From Geoalkalibacter subterraneus (lineage in GTDB: Bacteria; Desulfobacterota; Desulfuromonadia; Desulfuromonadales; Geoalkalibacteraceae), in the NCBI RefSeq assembly GCF_000827125.1, contig NZ_CP010312.1, forward strand, positions 178,123 through 242,122: DNA of 64,000 nt, given 5' to 3'. The notes below the pieces were generated by a model. That model was not told where the DNA came from. It did no database searches and worked only from the letters and a program-made list of their open reading frames with translations. Shown here piece by piece: positions 57,435 to 64,000 of this stretch. Position 1 is the stretch's first letter, and each line of letters opens with the position of its first letter. The translations under genes were made by a program, and so were the position numbers.

Positions 57435-59465
57435 TCAGTTTTCAATTAACCGAAGTCTGTTCCTTTTTTCTGATAAGGGAGGGCATCGTTCTAATTGTTT
57501 TTCGCTCCATTCGATCATAAACTTCTCCAAATCCGCCGGAGACATGGGCGGCTTGAAATAGTAGCCTTGAATTTCGTCGCATTTTCTTGCACATAAAAAT
57601 TCAAGTTGCTCCAGCGTTTCCACTCCTTCGGCAATTGTTTTGATGCCCAGCGCGTGCCCCATGGCAATAATAGTTTCGACAATGGCTGAGTCATTGGTGT
57701 CCTGGGGGATGTCGCGAACAAAGGAGCGATCTATTTTGATTTTCCCGATAGGGAAGTGTTTAAGATAGCTCAAAGAACTGTAGCCCGTACCGAAGTCGTC
57801 TATCGATAAGGAGACGCCCAGGTCTCTGATTTGGTTCAAAATCTCGGTAATATCCCCGCGGATATTCATCAACGTGCTCTCTGTGATCTCAAGCTCAAGG
57901 CCGGCAGGATCGATCTTGGAGGAAACCAGGACCCGGCGAATGACGTTGATAAAATCGGGGTGTTTGAACTGATTGCTTGAAACATTAACAGCCACCTTCA
58001 TTTTCTCATATCCGTCTTGTTGCCACTGCTTGATCTGCAGGCAGACCGTCTGAAGTATTTTCTCTCCGATCGGCACAATCAGGCCGGACTCCTCGGCGAT
58101 GGCAATAAAATCACCCGGAGAAATCACCCCTTTCGACGGATGCCTCCAGCGCAAGAGGGCTTCTACGCCGCAGACATGCCCCTCCCGGGTATCAATCAAG
58201 GGCTGGTAGACCATCTCGAACTGGTCACCCTCAAGGGCCAGGCGCAAATCATTCTCAACGACGATTTTCTTCTCGATTTGCGCGCTGATTTCGCGTGAGA
58301 AAAACTGAACATTCTGACGACCAAGAGACTTGGCGTGGTACATGGCGGCATCGGCATGCTTGACAAGAGTCTGAATGTCTTCTCCATTATGAGGATAAAT
58401 TGCCACTCCAACACTGGTGGCCGTATGCACCTTCTTGCCGTTGATGACAAAGGGCTTTTCAAAAGACGCCATGATTTTACGGGCCACCTTGTTGGCATCT
58501 TCAACGCAGCGAATAAAGGGGAGCATGATCACAAATTCATCTCCTCCAAGCCGTGCAACCGTATCGCTTTTTCTGACACACTCCGTAAGCCTTGCGCCAA
58601 CCTGCTGCAACAAGATGTCGCCGGTCTCATGTCCCAGGGTGTCATTGATCGCCTTGAACCGATCAAGATCGAGATAAAAAACCGCGACGTGAAAATCCTT
58701 GCGCTGCGCAGTATGAAGTGCCTGAGCAAGCCTGTCGTTGAAAGTCTCCCGGTTGGGCAGACCCGTCAATATGTCGGAAAACGCCAGCTGGCGGATACGC
58801 TCATCGCGGGCTTGGCGCTCAGAGATATCGGTAAAGATTACCGTGGCGCCAACCATACTATCCTCGTTATACAGAGGATAAACCCTGTAGTCGGCGGGAA
58901 AAGACGTCCCGTCAGAACGATAAAGGGTAATCTCTTCCTCGAAGCAGGTCTCGCTTTGCGACAGCACTTTGCAAATAATGCAAAGCTGTTCAGATTCCCG
59001 ATCGGCATGGATCTGATTGTGAATATTGATGCCGATCAAACTCTCAACCTCCTTAAATCCCAAGAGCTTGGCCGCGGCATGATTGGCAAAACTGCATATC
59101 CCGTCAAGATCAATCCGAACGACCCCCTCTTCCAGGGAATCAATCAGGTTTCGGGTGTCTTTTTCATTCTTGATCAGCTTCTTCTCAATTGCCTTTCTCT
59201 TCTGGAATTGCCCGGAAAGCGGCATGAACAGAAGGATGTAAACTGTAGGCACAGTGATGCTGGCAATAAAAAGAGGATCGAGAGACCAACCGAAATAAGA
59301 ATACGGCCGATACCCCTTGGAAAGGGCAATCAAGAATTCCCCGGCAAAAATGGCCAGAGTTACAGGGAGGATGCACAGAAAAAAAAGCTTGTTTAAATCG
59401 ACCCCTGTATCAGTATCTTTTGAATCCGAATTTATTTCTTCCCTACGATCAATGTCTCCAAACAT
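57435..59465 (-). CDS. PAS-GGDEF-EAL membrane protein (c-di-GMP turnover)
   Basis: 676 aa. Two membrane spans (about 28-50, 68-85), PAS sensor (about 105-215), GGDEF domain with intact LGGDEF and the RxxD inhibitory site (RKSD) before it, then EAL domain with VEALLRW, NVSSNQF, ELEITES, DDFGTGYSSL, and AEGVET. Both catalytic sets look intact, so it can make or break c-di-GMP depending on its signal. The plasmid thus carries cyclase, hydrolase and PilZ effectors. Confidence 0.95.
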   Translation of the reverse strand: MFGDIDRREEINSDSKDTDTGVDLNKLFFLCILPVTLAIFAGEFLIALSKGYRPYSYFGWSLDPLFIASITVPTVYILLFMPLSGQFQKRKAIEKKLIKNEKDTRNLIDSLEEGVVRIDLDGICSFANHAAAKLLGFKEVESLIGINIHNQIHADRESEQLCIICKVLSQSETCFEEEITLYRSDGTSFPADYRVYPLYNEDSMVGATVIFTDISERQARDERIRQLAFSDILTGLPNRETFNDRLAQALHTAQRKDFHVAVFYLDLDRFKAINDTLGHETGDILLQQVGARLTECVRKSDTVARLGGDEFVIMLPFIRCVEDANKVARKIMASFEKPFVINGKKVHTATSVGVAIYPHNGEDIQTLVKHADAAMYHAKSLGRQNVQFFSREISAQIEKKIVVENDLRLALEGDQFEMVYQPLIDTREGHVCGVEALLRWRHPSKGVISPGDFIAIAEESGLIVPIGEKILQTVCLQIKQWQQDGYEKMKVAVNVSSNQFKHPDFINVIRRVLVSSKIDPAGLELEITESTLMNIRGDITEILNQIRDLGVSLSIDDFGTGYSSLSYLKHFPIGKIKIDRSFVRDIPQDTNDSAIVETIIAMGHALGIKTIAEGVETLEQLEFLCARKCDEIQGYYFKPPMSPADLEKFMIEWSEKQLERCPPLSEKRNRLRLIEN

Positions 59466-59631
59466 CTCGCATCCCTCGCCGCAATTAAGAGACTGGAAGG
59501 CAAAAACCGCCAGAACTCTGGTGAAAAAACGCTCGGAAAAACTTAGTTTCTCGAGCTATGAGGATTTTGCAACGAGAATGATATCTGAACAAAAAGGGAA
59601 AGTTCGTTTAAATAAGGGGGGAAAAAGAGGG

Positions 59632-60015
59632 TTATTTAGAGGAAAAGTTGTGAACAGAGATGGTGCGGGAGGGCTTCCGAAAGTCGCAATAGTGCCCTAA
59701 AAGCCCGAAAATAAAGATATTAAGGGAAAAAATAAAGCAGGAGTCAACCATCTTGACTGCAGAGAAGGAAAAATTGTCGGCCGCACACAGCACAACGGTT
59801 GCAGATAGCGCCATCGCCCAGCTTAGAATAAAATACCGGTTCTTTCGCAGGTTGACCAAAGCCGCAAGCAAGAATCCAAAACCAAGACCTGCGCAGGTCA
59901 AAGCCAGCACCCAGGGGATGACTCCCCCGGGGTGCTCCATGACAGAAGAGAGAAAAACTCCCGGAAAAATAAAAAAGAGAAGAAAGTATTTTCTACAGGT
60001 GAGAGCCCATTTCAC
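59632..60015 (-). CDS. Integral membrane protein, four spans
   Basis: 127 aa from GTG 60015, overlapping the previous stop (GTGA); AAGGA about 9 bp upstream. Hydrophobic segments at about 10-28, 36-56, 66-80 and 92-110, with basic loops. No family recognised. Last gene of the 63532-59632 minus-strand series. Confidence 0.6.
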   Translation of the reverse strand: MKWALTCRKYFLLFFIFPGVFLSSVMEHPGGVIPWVLALTCAGLGFGFLLAALVNLRKNRYFILSWAMALSATVVLCAADNFSFSAVKMVDSCFIFSLNIFIFGLLGHYCDFRKPSRTISVHNFSSK

Positions 60016-60239
60016 GGGAATTTGTCCTTGCAAAAAGCCCCGCCGCAGAGTCGTCTGCCTGGTGGCAGATCAACCCCGCAGCGGGGACACTGATTGGCAT
60101 TTTTGTTTTTTCGCTCCCCGTCTCCGGGGTCTTTACCCTTTCCCTGGTGGGGGTCACGTCCGCCATTGAATATTCGAAATTTTTTCGTGCTTCGATCCAT
60201 CGTTGCCTCGCAAAAAAGACAGTGAAAAATTTCTTCCAC
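60012..60239 (-). CDS. Small double zinc-ribbon protein
   Basis: 75 aa from GTG 60239. FHCLFCEATM at the start and QCPRCGVDLPPGRRLCGGAFC at the end give two Cys clusters, with a polar Lys/Gly/Asp middle. No strong ribosome-binding site; starts 9 bp after the preceding gene. Adaptor or nucleic-acid-binding role possible. Confidence 0.6.
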   Translation of the reverse strand: MEEIFHCLFCEATMDRSTKKFRIFNGGRDPHQGKGKDPGDGERKNKNANQCPRCGVDLPPGRRLCGGAFCKDKFP

Positions 60240-60248
60240 AAACCCGGC

Positions 60249-61343
60249 TCAAGCCTCTGCGCCATAATACCCCCAGACCTCCAGGCAACTTTTATGGACA
60301 AGGCTCATCTTCTCGATTTTTTTGACCAGCTGGTCGACATCTGCCTGGGGCCCAAGGTTTTGTTCTGCATCGAGCAGCCCGCGGATGGCCGGGATAATCA
60401 ATGCGCCGGCCATCAGGCCCTCCGGGCGCCCGTGATATTGCATCGCCTGGCGTATGATCTTTTTTTCTTCCTTCGAAAAAGGCTCAAGCGCTTCGGCAAG
60501 CAAGGCCGGGAAAAGGGCGCGAAACGATTCGGCCGCATACAGGATCCCCCCAGTGGTTTTACCTGCAAACTCTTCTTTGAAGAAAGAAGCGACTGAGCTT
60601 GTCGTTTTAGGGGAGATGACCTTGTTTCGCTGAATTTTCGCCGATCCCATGACGGCAAGACAAGACTTTTTGAAAAAGTCCATCTTGCAGATCTTTTCCG
60701 CCAGCGTCTGCTCCTTTTTGCTGAGCAGATTGTTGGCCCGGGCTCTCACAAACGCCTCATCCAAAATATTGCCGCAAAGAATCGAAGAGAACCCTTCGAT
60801 ATCCTGCTGCATTGCCTTGCAAACCAGATCCCTTTCAGCTTGAGACAGGTCCGTGGCATTTTTGTACCACTCAGGGAATCGCTCCATAATAAAGGCAACT
60901 CCATAGTTGACCGACGGGAAAGCCTGGGCATAAAAATCGCGGGCCCACTCATCGATCGAAGGCGTCGCCAGAATGTGGTCGACCCCTTCTGTCACCCGAG
61001 GCCTTTTCGACGTGCGCATAAAACCCAGCAGCTCCAGGCAGCAAAGCGCAAAGAGCGGGAGCTTTTTGACTTTGGAAGCAACCTCTTGCGGGCAGACCTC
61101 GAGCACATCTTTGCCGTCGAGTGCATAGTCTGGTCCCATTTTCCATTCAAGAGCACTGGCTATTTTTTCAATCTCAGCATCACTTAGAATTTCTTTAATT
61201 TCTTCAATGGTGTGATGAAAAAATTTAGGGAAACCGTTGACCACAAACATCGATGCTACTCGAAAATTCGGGAAAACTTCCTTATAAAAAGCGTCTTGGG
61301 TCTCCAGAATCTGCGCAACGATCTGTACCTGGTTAATGGACAT
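60249..61343 (-). CDS. Protein made of three tandem copies of an unrecognised domain
   Basis: 364 aa; GGAGAG 6 bp before ATG. Three repeats of about 115-120 residues: each has a FY/FF-aromatic start (AFYKEVFPNF, WARDFYAQAFPS, ASFFKEEFAGK), a middle with ILSDAEIEKI / LSQAERDLV / FSKEEKKII, and a closing K-x-x-LF/FF/LV...(C)L-x-(L/V)-x-G block (KLPLFALCCLELLG, KMDFFKKSCLAVMG, KMSLVHKSCLEVWG). The third is the most divergent. Each repeat looks like a small helical domain. I do not recognise it. Confidence 0.7.
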   Translation of the reverse strand: MSINQVQIVAQILETQDAFYKEVFPNFRVASMFVVNGFPKFFHHTIEEIKEILSDAEIEKIASALEWKMGPDYALDGKDVLEVCPQEVASKVKKLPLFALCCLELLGFMRTSKRPRVTEGVDHILATPSIDEWARDFYAQAFPSVNYGVAFIMERFPEWYKNATDLSQAERDLVCKAMQQDIEGFSSILCGNILDEAFVRARANNLLSKKEQTLAEKICKMDFFKKSCLAVMGSAKIQRNKVISPKTTSSVASFFKEEFAGKTTGGILYAAESFRALFPALLAEALEPFSKEEKKIIRQAMQYHGRPEGLMAGALIIPAIRGLLDAEQNLGPQADVDQLVKKIEKMSLVHKSCLEVWGYYGAEA

Positions 61344-61773
61344 GACTTCTCTCCTTATTGTTATCTTCTGCGCCCAAAGGCGGCATCTGCGAAAGGACTT
61401 TTTCTATCCTGGCCAGCTTCTCCTTAAGGGAGGAGGCCTCGTCTTCGAGAAGGCGGCGGTTTTCTTCTTCGCGGCTTAGGATGCTGACATACTCCGGGTC
61501 CTCCACCATGGCTTCGCGAGCTGCGGTATAAACCACATCCCTGACCAGCAAAACCGTGCCTTCCTCCGGATCAATTGCAGGATATTGCCGGCTGCCTCCC
61601 GAAAGACCAAACCCTCCGGAGAGCACGGTCACCCCGTCTCCAAGAGCAACCTCTGCGTCTCTTTTCCATCGCGAAGCGATCGGGCGCCCAAACATGGAAA
61701 AATTCTGCCGGCGTGCCCACTTTGGGGCGATCGTAAGCTTTACCGTTACAACGGGCATCTTATCTATAGGCAT
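61333..61773 (-). CDS. Hypothetical protein with C-terminal coiled coil
   Basis: 146 aa from ATG 61773 (GGGAG about 11 bp upstream; overlaps the previous stop by 10 bp). N-terminal beta-rich part (MPVVTVKLTIAPKWARRQNF), a GGFGLSGGSRQYPA loop, and a C-terminal coiled coil of about 45 residues. Its stop overlaps the next gene by 11 bp. No family recognised. Confidence 0.6.
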   Translation of the reverse strand: MPIDKMPVVTVKLTIAPKWARRQNFSMFGRPIASRWKRDAEVALGDGVTVLSGGFGLSGGSRQYPAIDPEEGTVLLVRDVVYTAAREAMVEDPEYVSILSREEENRRLLEDEASSLKEKLARIEKVLSQMPPLGAEDNNKERSHVH

Positions 61774-62633
61774 GGGGCACATTCTCCCTTTTTAGTAGAG
61801 GTGTTTTCTTCAAAAACAGGATCCTTGACTCCAGACACTGAAAATCCTGCAGAGCATACATGTCCTCCTCCGCCGAAACGGCGACAGATCGAAGCGACGT
61901 CGACACCTCCAGGCCTTGATCTTAAGGAATAATCCCGGAATCCTCCCGGGCGGTCGCAGTACATTACGGAAATTTCGATGTCCCAGTTGGACTTTAATAT
62001 TTCATTTCCCACTTCAGATGTGTTGGCCGAGCAATTGACAAGGGCAGCTCGATGACCTTCGAAGAAGATCTCGCGCATATTCTCGACATCTTTTTTTATC
62101 TGTTTGGACTGAAAGAAGCGGATAGACTCTCCGGCCAACCTGGCCTTGTAGAGGTCAAAACTGTCCCAGAGATTAAAATCGAAAGGAATGGATTCGATAT
62201 AAAGATTAACTTCCCTGGATGCCGGCAATTGAAATTTCCACAGGTCGCGATCCTCGACGTACTGAAGAACTTCAGGCACCTTGTCGTTTTTGAAAAAGTA
62301 TTGCCAGACCAAAATAGCACCGGAGTGTCGTTCGTCAAAAACGGCCCGTCCGCCGGCACGAACAAAAGCTTCCAGGATTTCACGAGAGCTGCGGTGATGG
62401 TCGACAACCAAAACCCGAAAGCGATCATTAAATTCCAGAAGGGTTTCTAGATCAAAGCAAAAATCGACAATGACAAGATCTTTCGTTCGCCCATCGATCC
62501 GTGGCAAGTCCTGCCCATGCTGAACGGGGATAAAACTTGCCTGGGACCGCTTTTGGGGCCCTTTGATGCTCTTCCAGACAGCATAGGCAGCCCCAAAGCC
62601 ATCAGCATCGTTGTGGTATAAAACTGTCAACAT
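61764..62633 (-). CDS. DHH/DHHA1 phosphoesterase
   Basis: 289 aa. HNDADG (about 7-12), VDFCFD (about 55-60), VDHHRSS (about 77-83) and the DHHA1 signature GGGGHVCSAGF near the C-terminus are the motifs of NrnA/Orn-like 3'-5' exonucleases and related pyrophosphatases. Members degrade oligoribonucleotides or cyclic-dinucleotide products such as pGpG, which would suit the c-di-GMP set nearby; substrate is inferred. AAAGGTG before ATG 62633. Confidence 0.88.
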   Translation of the reverse strand: MLTVLYHNDADGFGAAYAVWKSIKGPQKRSQASFIPVQHGQDLPRIDGRTKDLVIVDFCFDLETLLEFNDRFRVLVVDHHRSSREILEAFVRAGGRAVFDERHSGAILVWQYFFKNDKVPEVLQYVEDRDLWKFQLPASREVNLYIESIPFDFNLWDSFDLYKARLAGESIRFFQSKQIKKDVENMREIFFEGHRAALVNCSANTSEVGNEILKSNWDIEISVMYCDRPGGFRDYSLRSRPGGVDVASICRRFGGGGHVCSAGFSVSGVKDPVFEENTSTKKGECAPCL

Positions 62634-62734
62634 AAATCACCTTTATTTTTATATATCCTCTCACATAGTATATAAAAAGAAAAGATAAAAAGTAACGATG
62701 CTGAGAAATTTTTCCTTTCTCATAATAAACTGTC

Positions 62735-63247
62735 TTATTGGCAAAAACTTGCTTGTGGCATCGTAGCACAGTAGGTTTCAGGAAGTCGTACCAGGGCAGC
62801 CTCTCTTCGCTGCTCCATCACGCGCGAGACCACCCTTCCGGTGCGAGAGCTTTTAATTGCCACAGTCATTTTACGGCGCTGCTCCCAGGCATCAACCAGG
62901 CGGGATTCGACGTTAAATTCTGTCCCCGACGGACACAGGTCAAGATCCTCTCTGCGAAACTTTGCCCAGACATTGACCATCTCGCCACCGTCCAAAAAGA
63001 CCATGGCCGGCTGATACCTGACTCTAACATGGTCCTCCCAGGGAAACCCTTCCAGCAAATCAACCCGCCCGCCGGCATAGACCCAACAGTCTTCTCCCTG
63101 AGAAATGCTTGTTGCGCCGTAAGACGCAGAGTTGGTGGCGCTGACCTTGATGAGCTTTCTTTGCTCAACAATATCAAAAACTTGAGCGGAAGCAGACGCT
63201 GCCGAAAAAATGACCACAAAAAAAACGACTGAAACCAAAAAACGCAT
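62735..63247 (-). CDS. Exported protein, unknown
   Basis: 170 aa. Signal peptide (MRFLVSVVFFVVIFSAASASA). Mature part beta-rich with ISQGEDCWVYAGGRVDLLEG resembling an SH3-type fold, three conserved-looking Cys (CWVY, LCPSG, YCATM plus one near the end). AGGAG about 8 bp before ATG. First gene of the large minus series near the origin. Not recognised. Confidence 0.7.
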   Translation of the reverse strand: MRFLVSVVFFVVIFSAASASAQVFDIVEQRKLIKVSATNSASYGATSISQGEDCWVYAGGRVDLLEGFPWEDHVRVRYQPAMVFLDGGEMVNVWAKFRREDLDLCPSGTEFNVESRLVDAWEQRRKMTVAIKSSRTGRVVSRVMEQRREAALVRLPETYCATMPQASFCQ

Positions 63248-63322
63248 AGAAACAACTCCTAAAATATTTTTAAATTAACCCGGAAAATTGAAGGGCGTTT
63301 ATTTCGTTTGTCAAGAGAAAAG

Positions 63323-63532
63323 TTAAGCCGCAAATTCGTGCAGGCCGAACTGGTCGCGGGTCTGTTTCTCGGCTTCTGCCCCATGATGTCTGCGGATCAT
63401 TCTCAGCGTGGAGCGAATAACAGACTCGGCATAGAGATGATCGGAAGACATCTCTTTCGAGATGACCTGCTGCAAACGCAACAGCCTTCTATGCCGATCT
63501 GCCTGAATCTGAACCCAGTCAAGATTTTTCAT
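63323..63532 (-). CDS. Small basic helical protein
   Basis: 69 aa, MKNLDWVQIQADRHRRLLRL... with many Arg; GGAGGTGAG 5 bp before ATG. Promoter TTGACT-17 bp-TAGCAT on the minus strand just upstream. Its place next to the iteron region suggests a role in copy control or partition, but the sequence itself shows no motif. Confidence 0.6.
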   Translation of the reverse strand: MKNLDWVQIQADRHRRLLRLQQVISKEMSSDHLYAESVIRSTLRMIRRHHGAEAEKQTRDQFGLHEFAA

Positions 63533-63790
63533 TTCTCACCTCCATTGAGTCAAATGCTAACATGGGTATAATAAAAAGTCAATAGTAAAAATATAATACG
63601 GTAACGCTTTTTATGTAATTTGAGATCGGACGCAGCCAGACAAGGCTTTTGTGCTTAGCCGCCAGCAGGGTGATGGCACAAAGCGCCAACCCAGATCCTC
63701 CTGGAAGAGAAAGGTTTTAGTTATAAGACAGTTATACTGTGGATAGCGGTCAGTAAGGTTTTGAAATTAAAGAAAAATTAAAACATTCAG
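63533..63790. other. A/T-rich origin region with DnaA box
   Basis: No gene. TGTGGATAG at 63738-63746 matches the DnaA box in 8 of 9 positions (reverse of TTATCCACA). Between 63760 and 63787 the DNA is almost only A and T, suitable for melting. It lies directly beside the iteron array. Confidence 0.6.
63554..63582 (-). promoter_or_regulatory. Promoter for the 69-aa gene by the origin
   Basis: TTGACT (63582-63577), 17 bp, TAGCAT (63559-63554) on the minus strand. Confidence 0.5.
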
Positions 63791-63792
63791 GA

Positions 63793-64000
63793 TCCGCGAT
63801 GGTACGACAGAACGTCCGCGATGATACGAAACCGTCCGCGATAGTACGTTTCGAATCCGAGATAGTACGACGGGTTGTCCGCGATGGTACGTCATAAATC
63901 CGCGATAGTACGATGGCTTCAGAATAGATACATTCCACGCCCCCAAAGAGGGAAGAAAAAGGTGCCGGACGGTGCTTCGTCCAGGATTGTCCGCGATAGT
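63793..64000 (+). repeat. Iteron array (plasmid replication origin)
   Basis: Consensus TCCGCGATRGTACG, starting at 63793, 63815, 63835, 63856, 63878 and 63899; spacings 20-22 bp, i.e. two helical turns, all in one direction. One copy has ATGATA, one has TCCGAG. A seventh copy starts at 63990 and is cut by the window end after 11 bases, so the array or the rep gene continues outside. Directly repeated sites at helical phasing are binding sites for an iteron-type Rep protein. Confidence 0.9.

Noticed and set aside
58335..59396. 353-codon plus-strand frame inside the GGDEF-EAL gene
   Set aside because: Antisense shadow of a gene with all catalytic motifs present.
63793..63912. CRISPR array
   Set aside because: The repeat is 14 bp with 6-8 bp gaps at helical phasing; repeats and spacers are far too short for CRISPR, and no cas genes are near.

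Overview
The window looks like part of a large plasmid (or plasmid-like replicon) of a Gram-negative, probably anaerobic bacterium. A Desulfuromonadales/Geobacter-type host is my inference, from a seven-heme c-type cytochrome, many c-di-GMP proteins, PilZ domains, RdgC and ThyX. The plasmid reading rests on direct signals: a PRTRC-type ParB/ThiF cluster, an iteron array with a DnaA box at the right edge (63738-64000), two toxin/regulator-type modules, lytic transglycosylases and many mobile elements. No rRNA, tRNA or CRISPR array was seen.

Layout. 1-3062: 3' part of a diguanylate cyclase, then a MazG-like pyrophosphohydrolase, ThyX, a small protein and a double-HTH regulator. 3059-9300: an accessory patch with an IS remnant, AAA ATPase, a broken partner gene, Eco57I-like DNA methyltransferase, NERD protein, a second methyltransferase followed by an integron attC site, and decayed EAL and other fragments. 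9305-12135: SprT-like protease, RdgC, lytic transglycosylase. 12166-17841: a minus-strand run of small genes broken by an IscB element with its omega RNA and by a TnpB element that splits a gene in two. 18251-20566: a phage-derived patch (NinX-like and others, partly decayed), then an ISL3 transposase. 22432-29607: methyltransferase-helicase fusion, thymidylate kinase and a GHKL ATPase operon. 29843-31138: XRE regulator and TumE/TumA. 31299-35159: DndC-like sulfurtransferase upstream of a structured RNA segment and a frameshifted TGT/DpdA-like gene. 35340-38433: HTH, DUF4262 and transglycosylase genes. 38521-44816: the PRTRC cluster. 44917-49814: PilZ proteins, cytochrome, PhoH-PIN. 50041-51751: intact IS605-type element. 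51777-53922: two exported proteins sharing a C-terminal tail. 54275-63532: SLOG-type protein, GGDEF-EAL protein, a triplicated-domain protein, DHH phosphoesterase and small exported proteins.

How it fits together. The PRTRC block (ParB, F-like, B, ThiF, E-like, C) encodes what looks like a prokaryotic ubiquitin-like pathway: E1 (ThiF), E2-like protein B with a PN...CL motif, and a ubiquitin-like protein C ending in glycine. ThyX, MazG-like and Tmk form a plasmid-borne dTTP supply set. Many plasmid genes share one promoter type: an A-rich run, TTGAC(A/T), exactly 17 bp, then a -10. At least two of these place the -10 only 6-7 bp from the ATG, suggesting leaderless mRNAs. Four DNA-transaction or core proteins end in sliding-clamp-like peptides (QLSLF, QMDLF, QLDLW, TLDLF). 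Three RNA-guided-type nuclease genes (one IscB, two TnpB) and two orphan TnpB right ends lie on this one stretch.

Limits: all family calls come from reading motifs; no database search was run.
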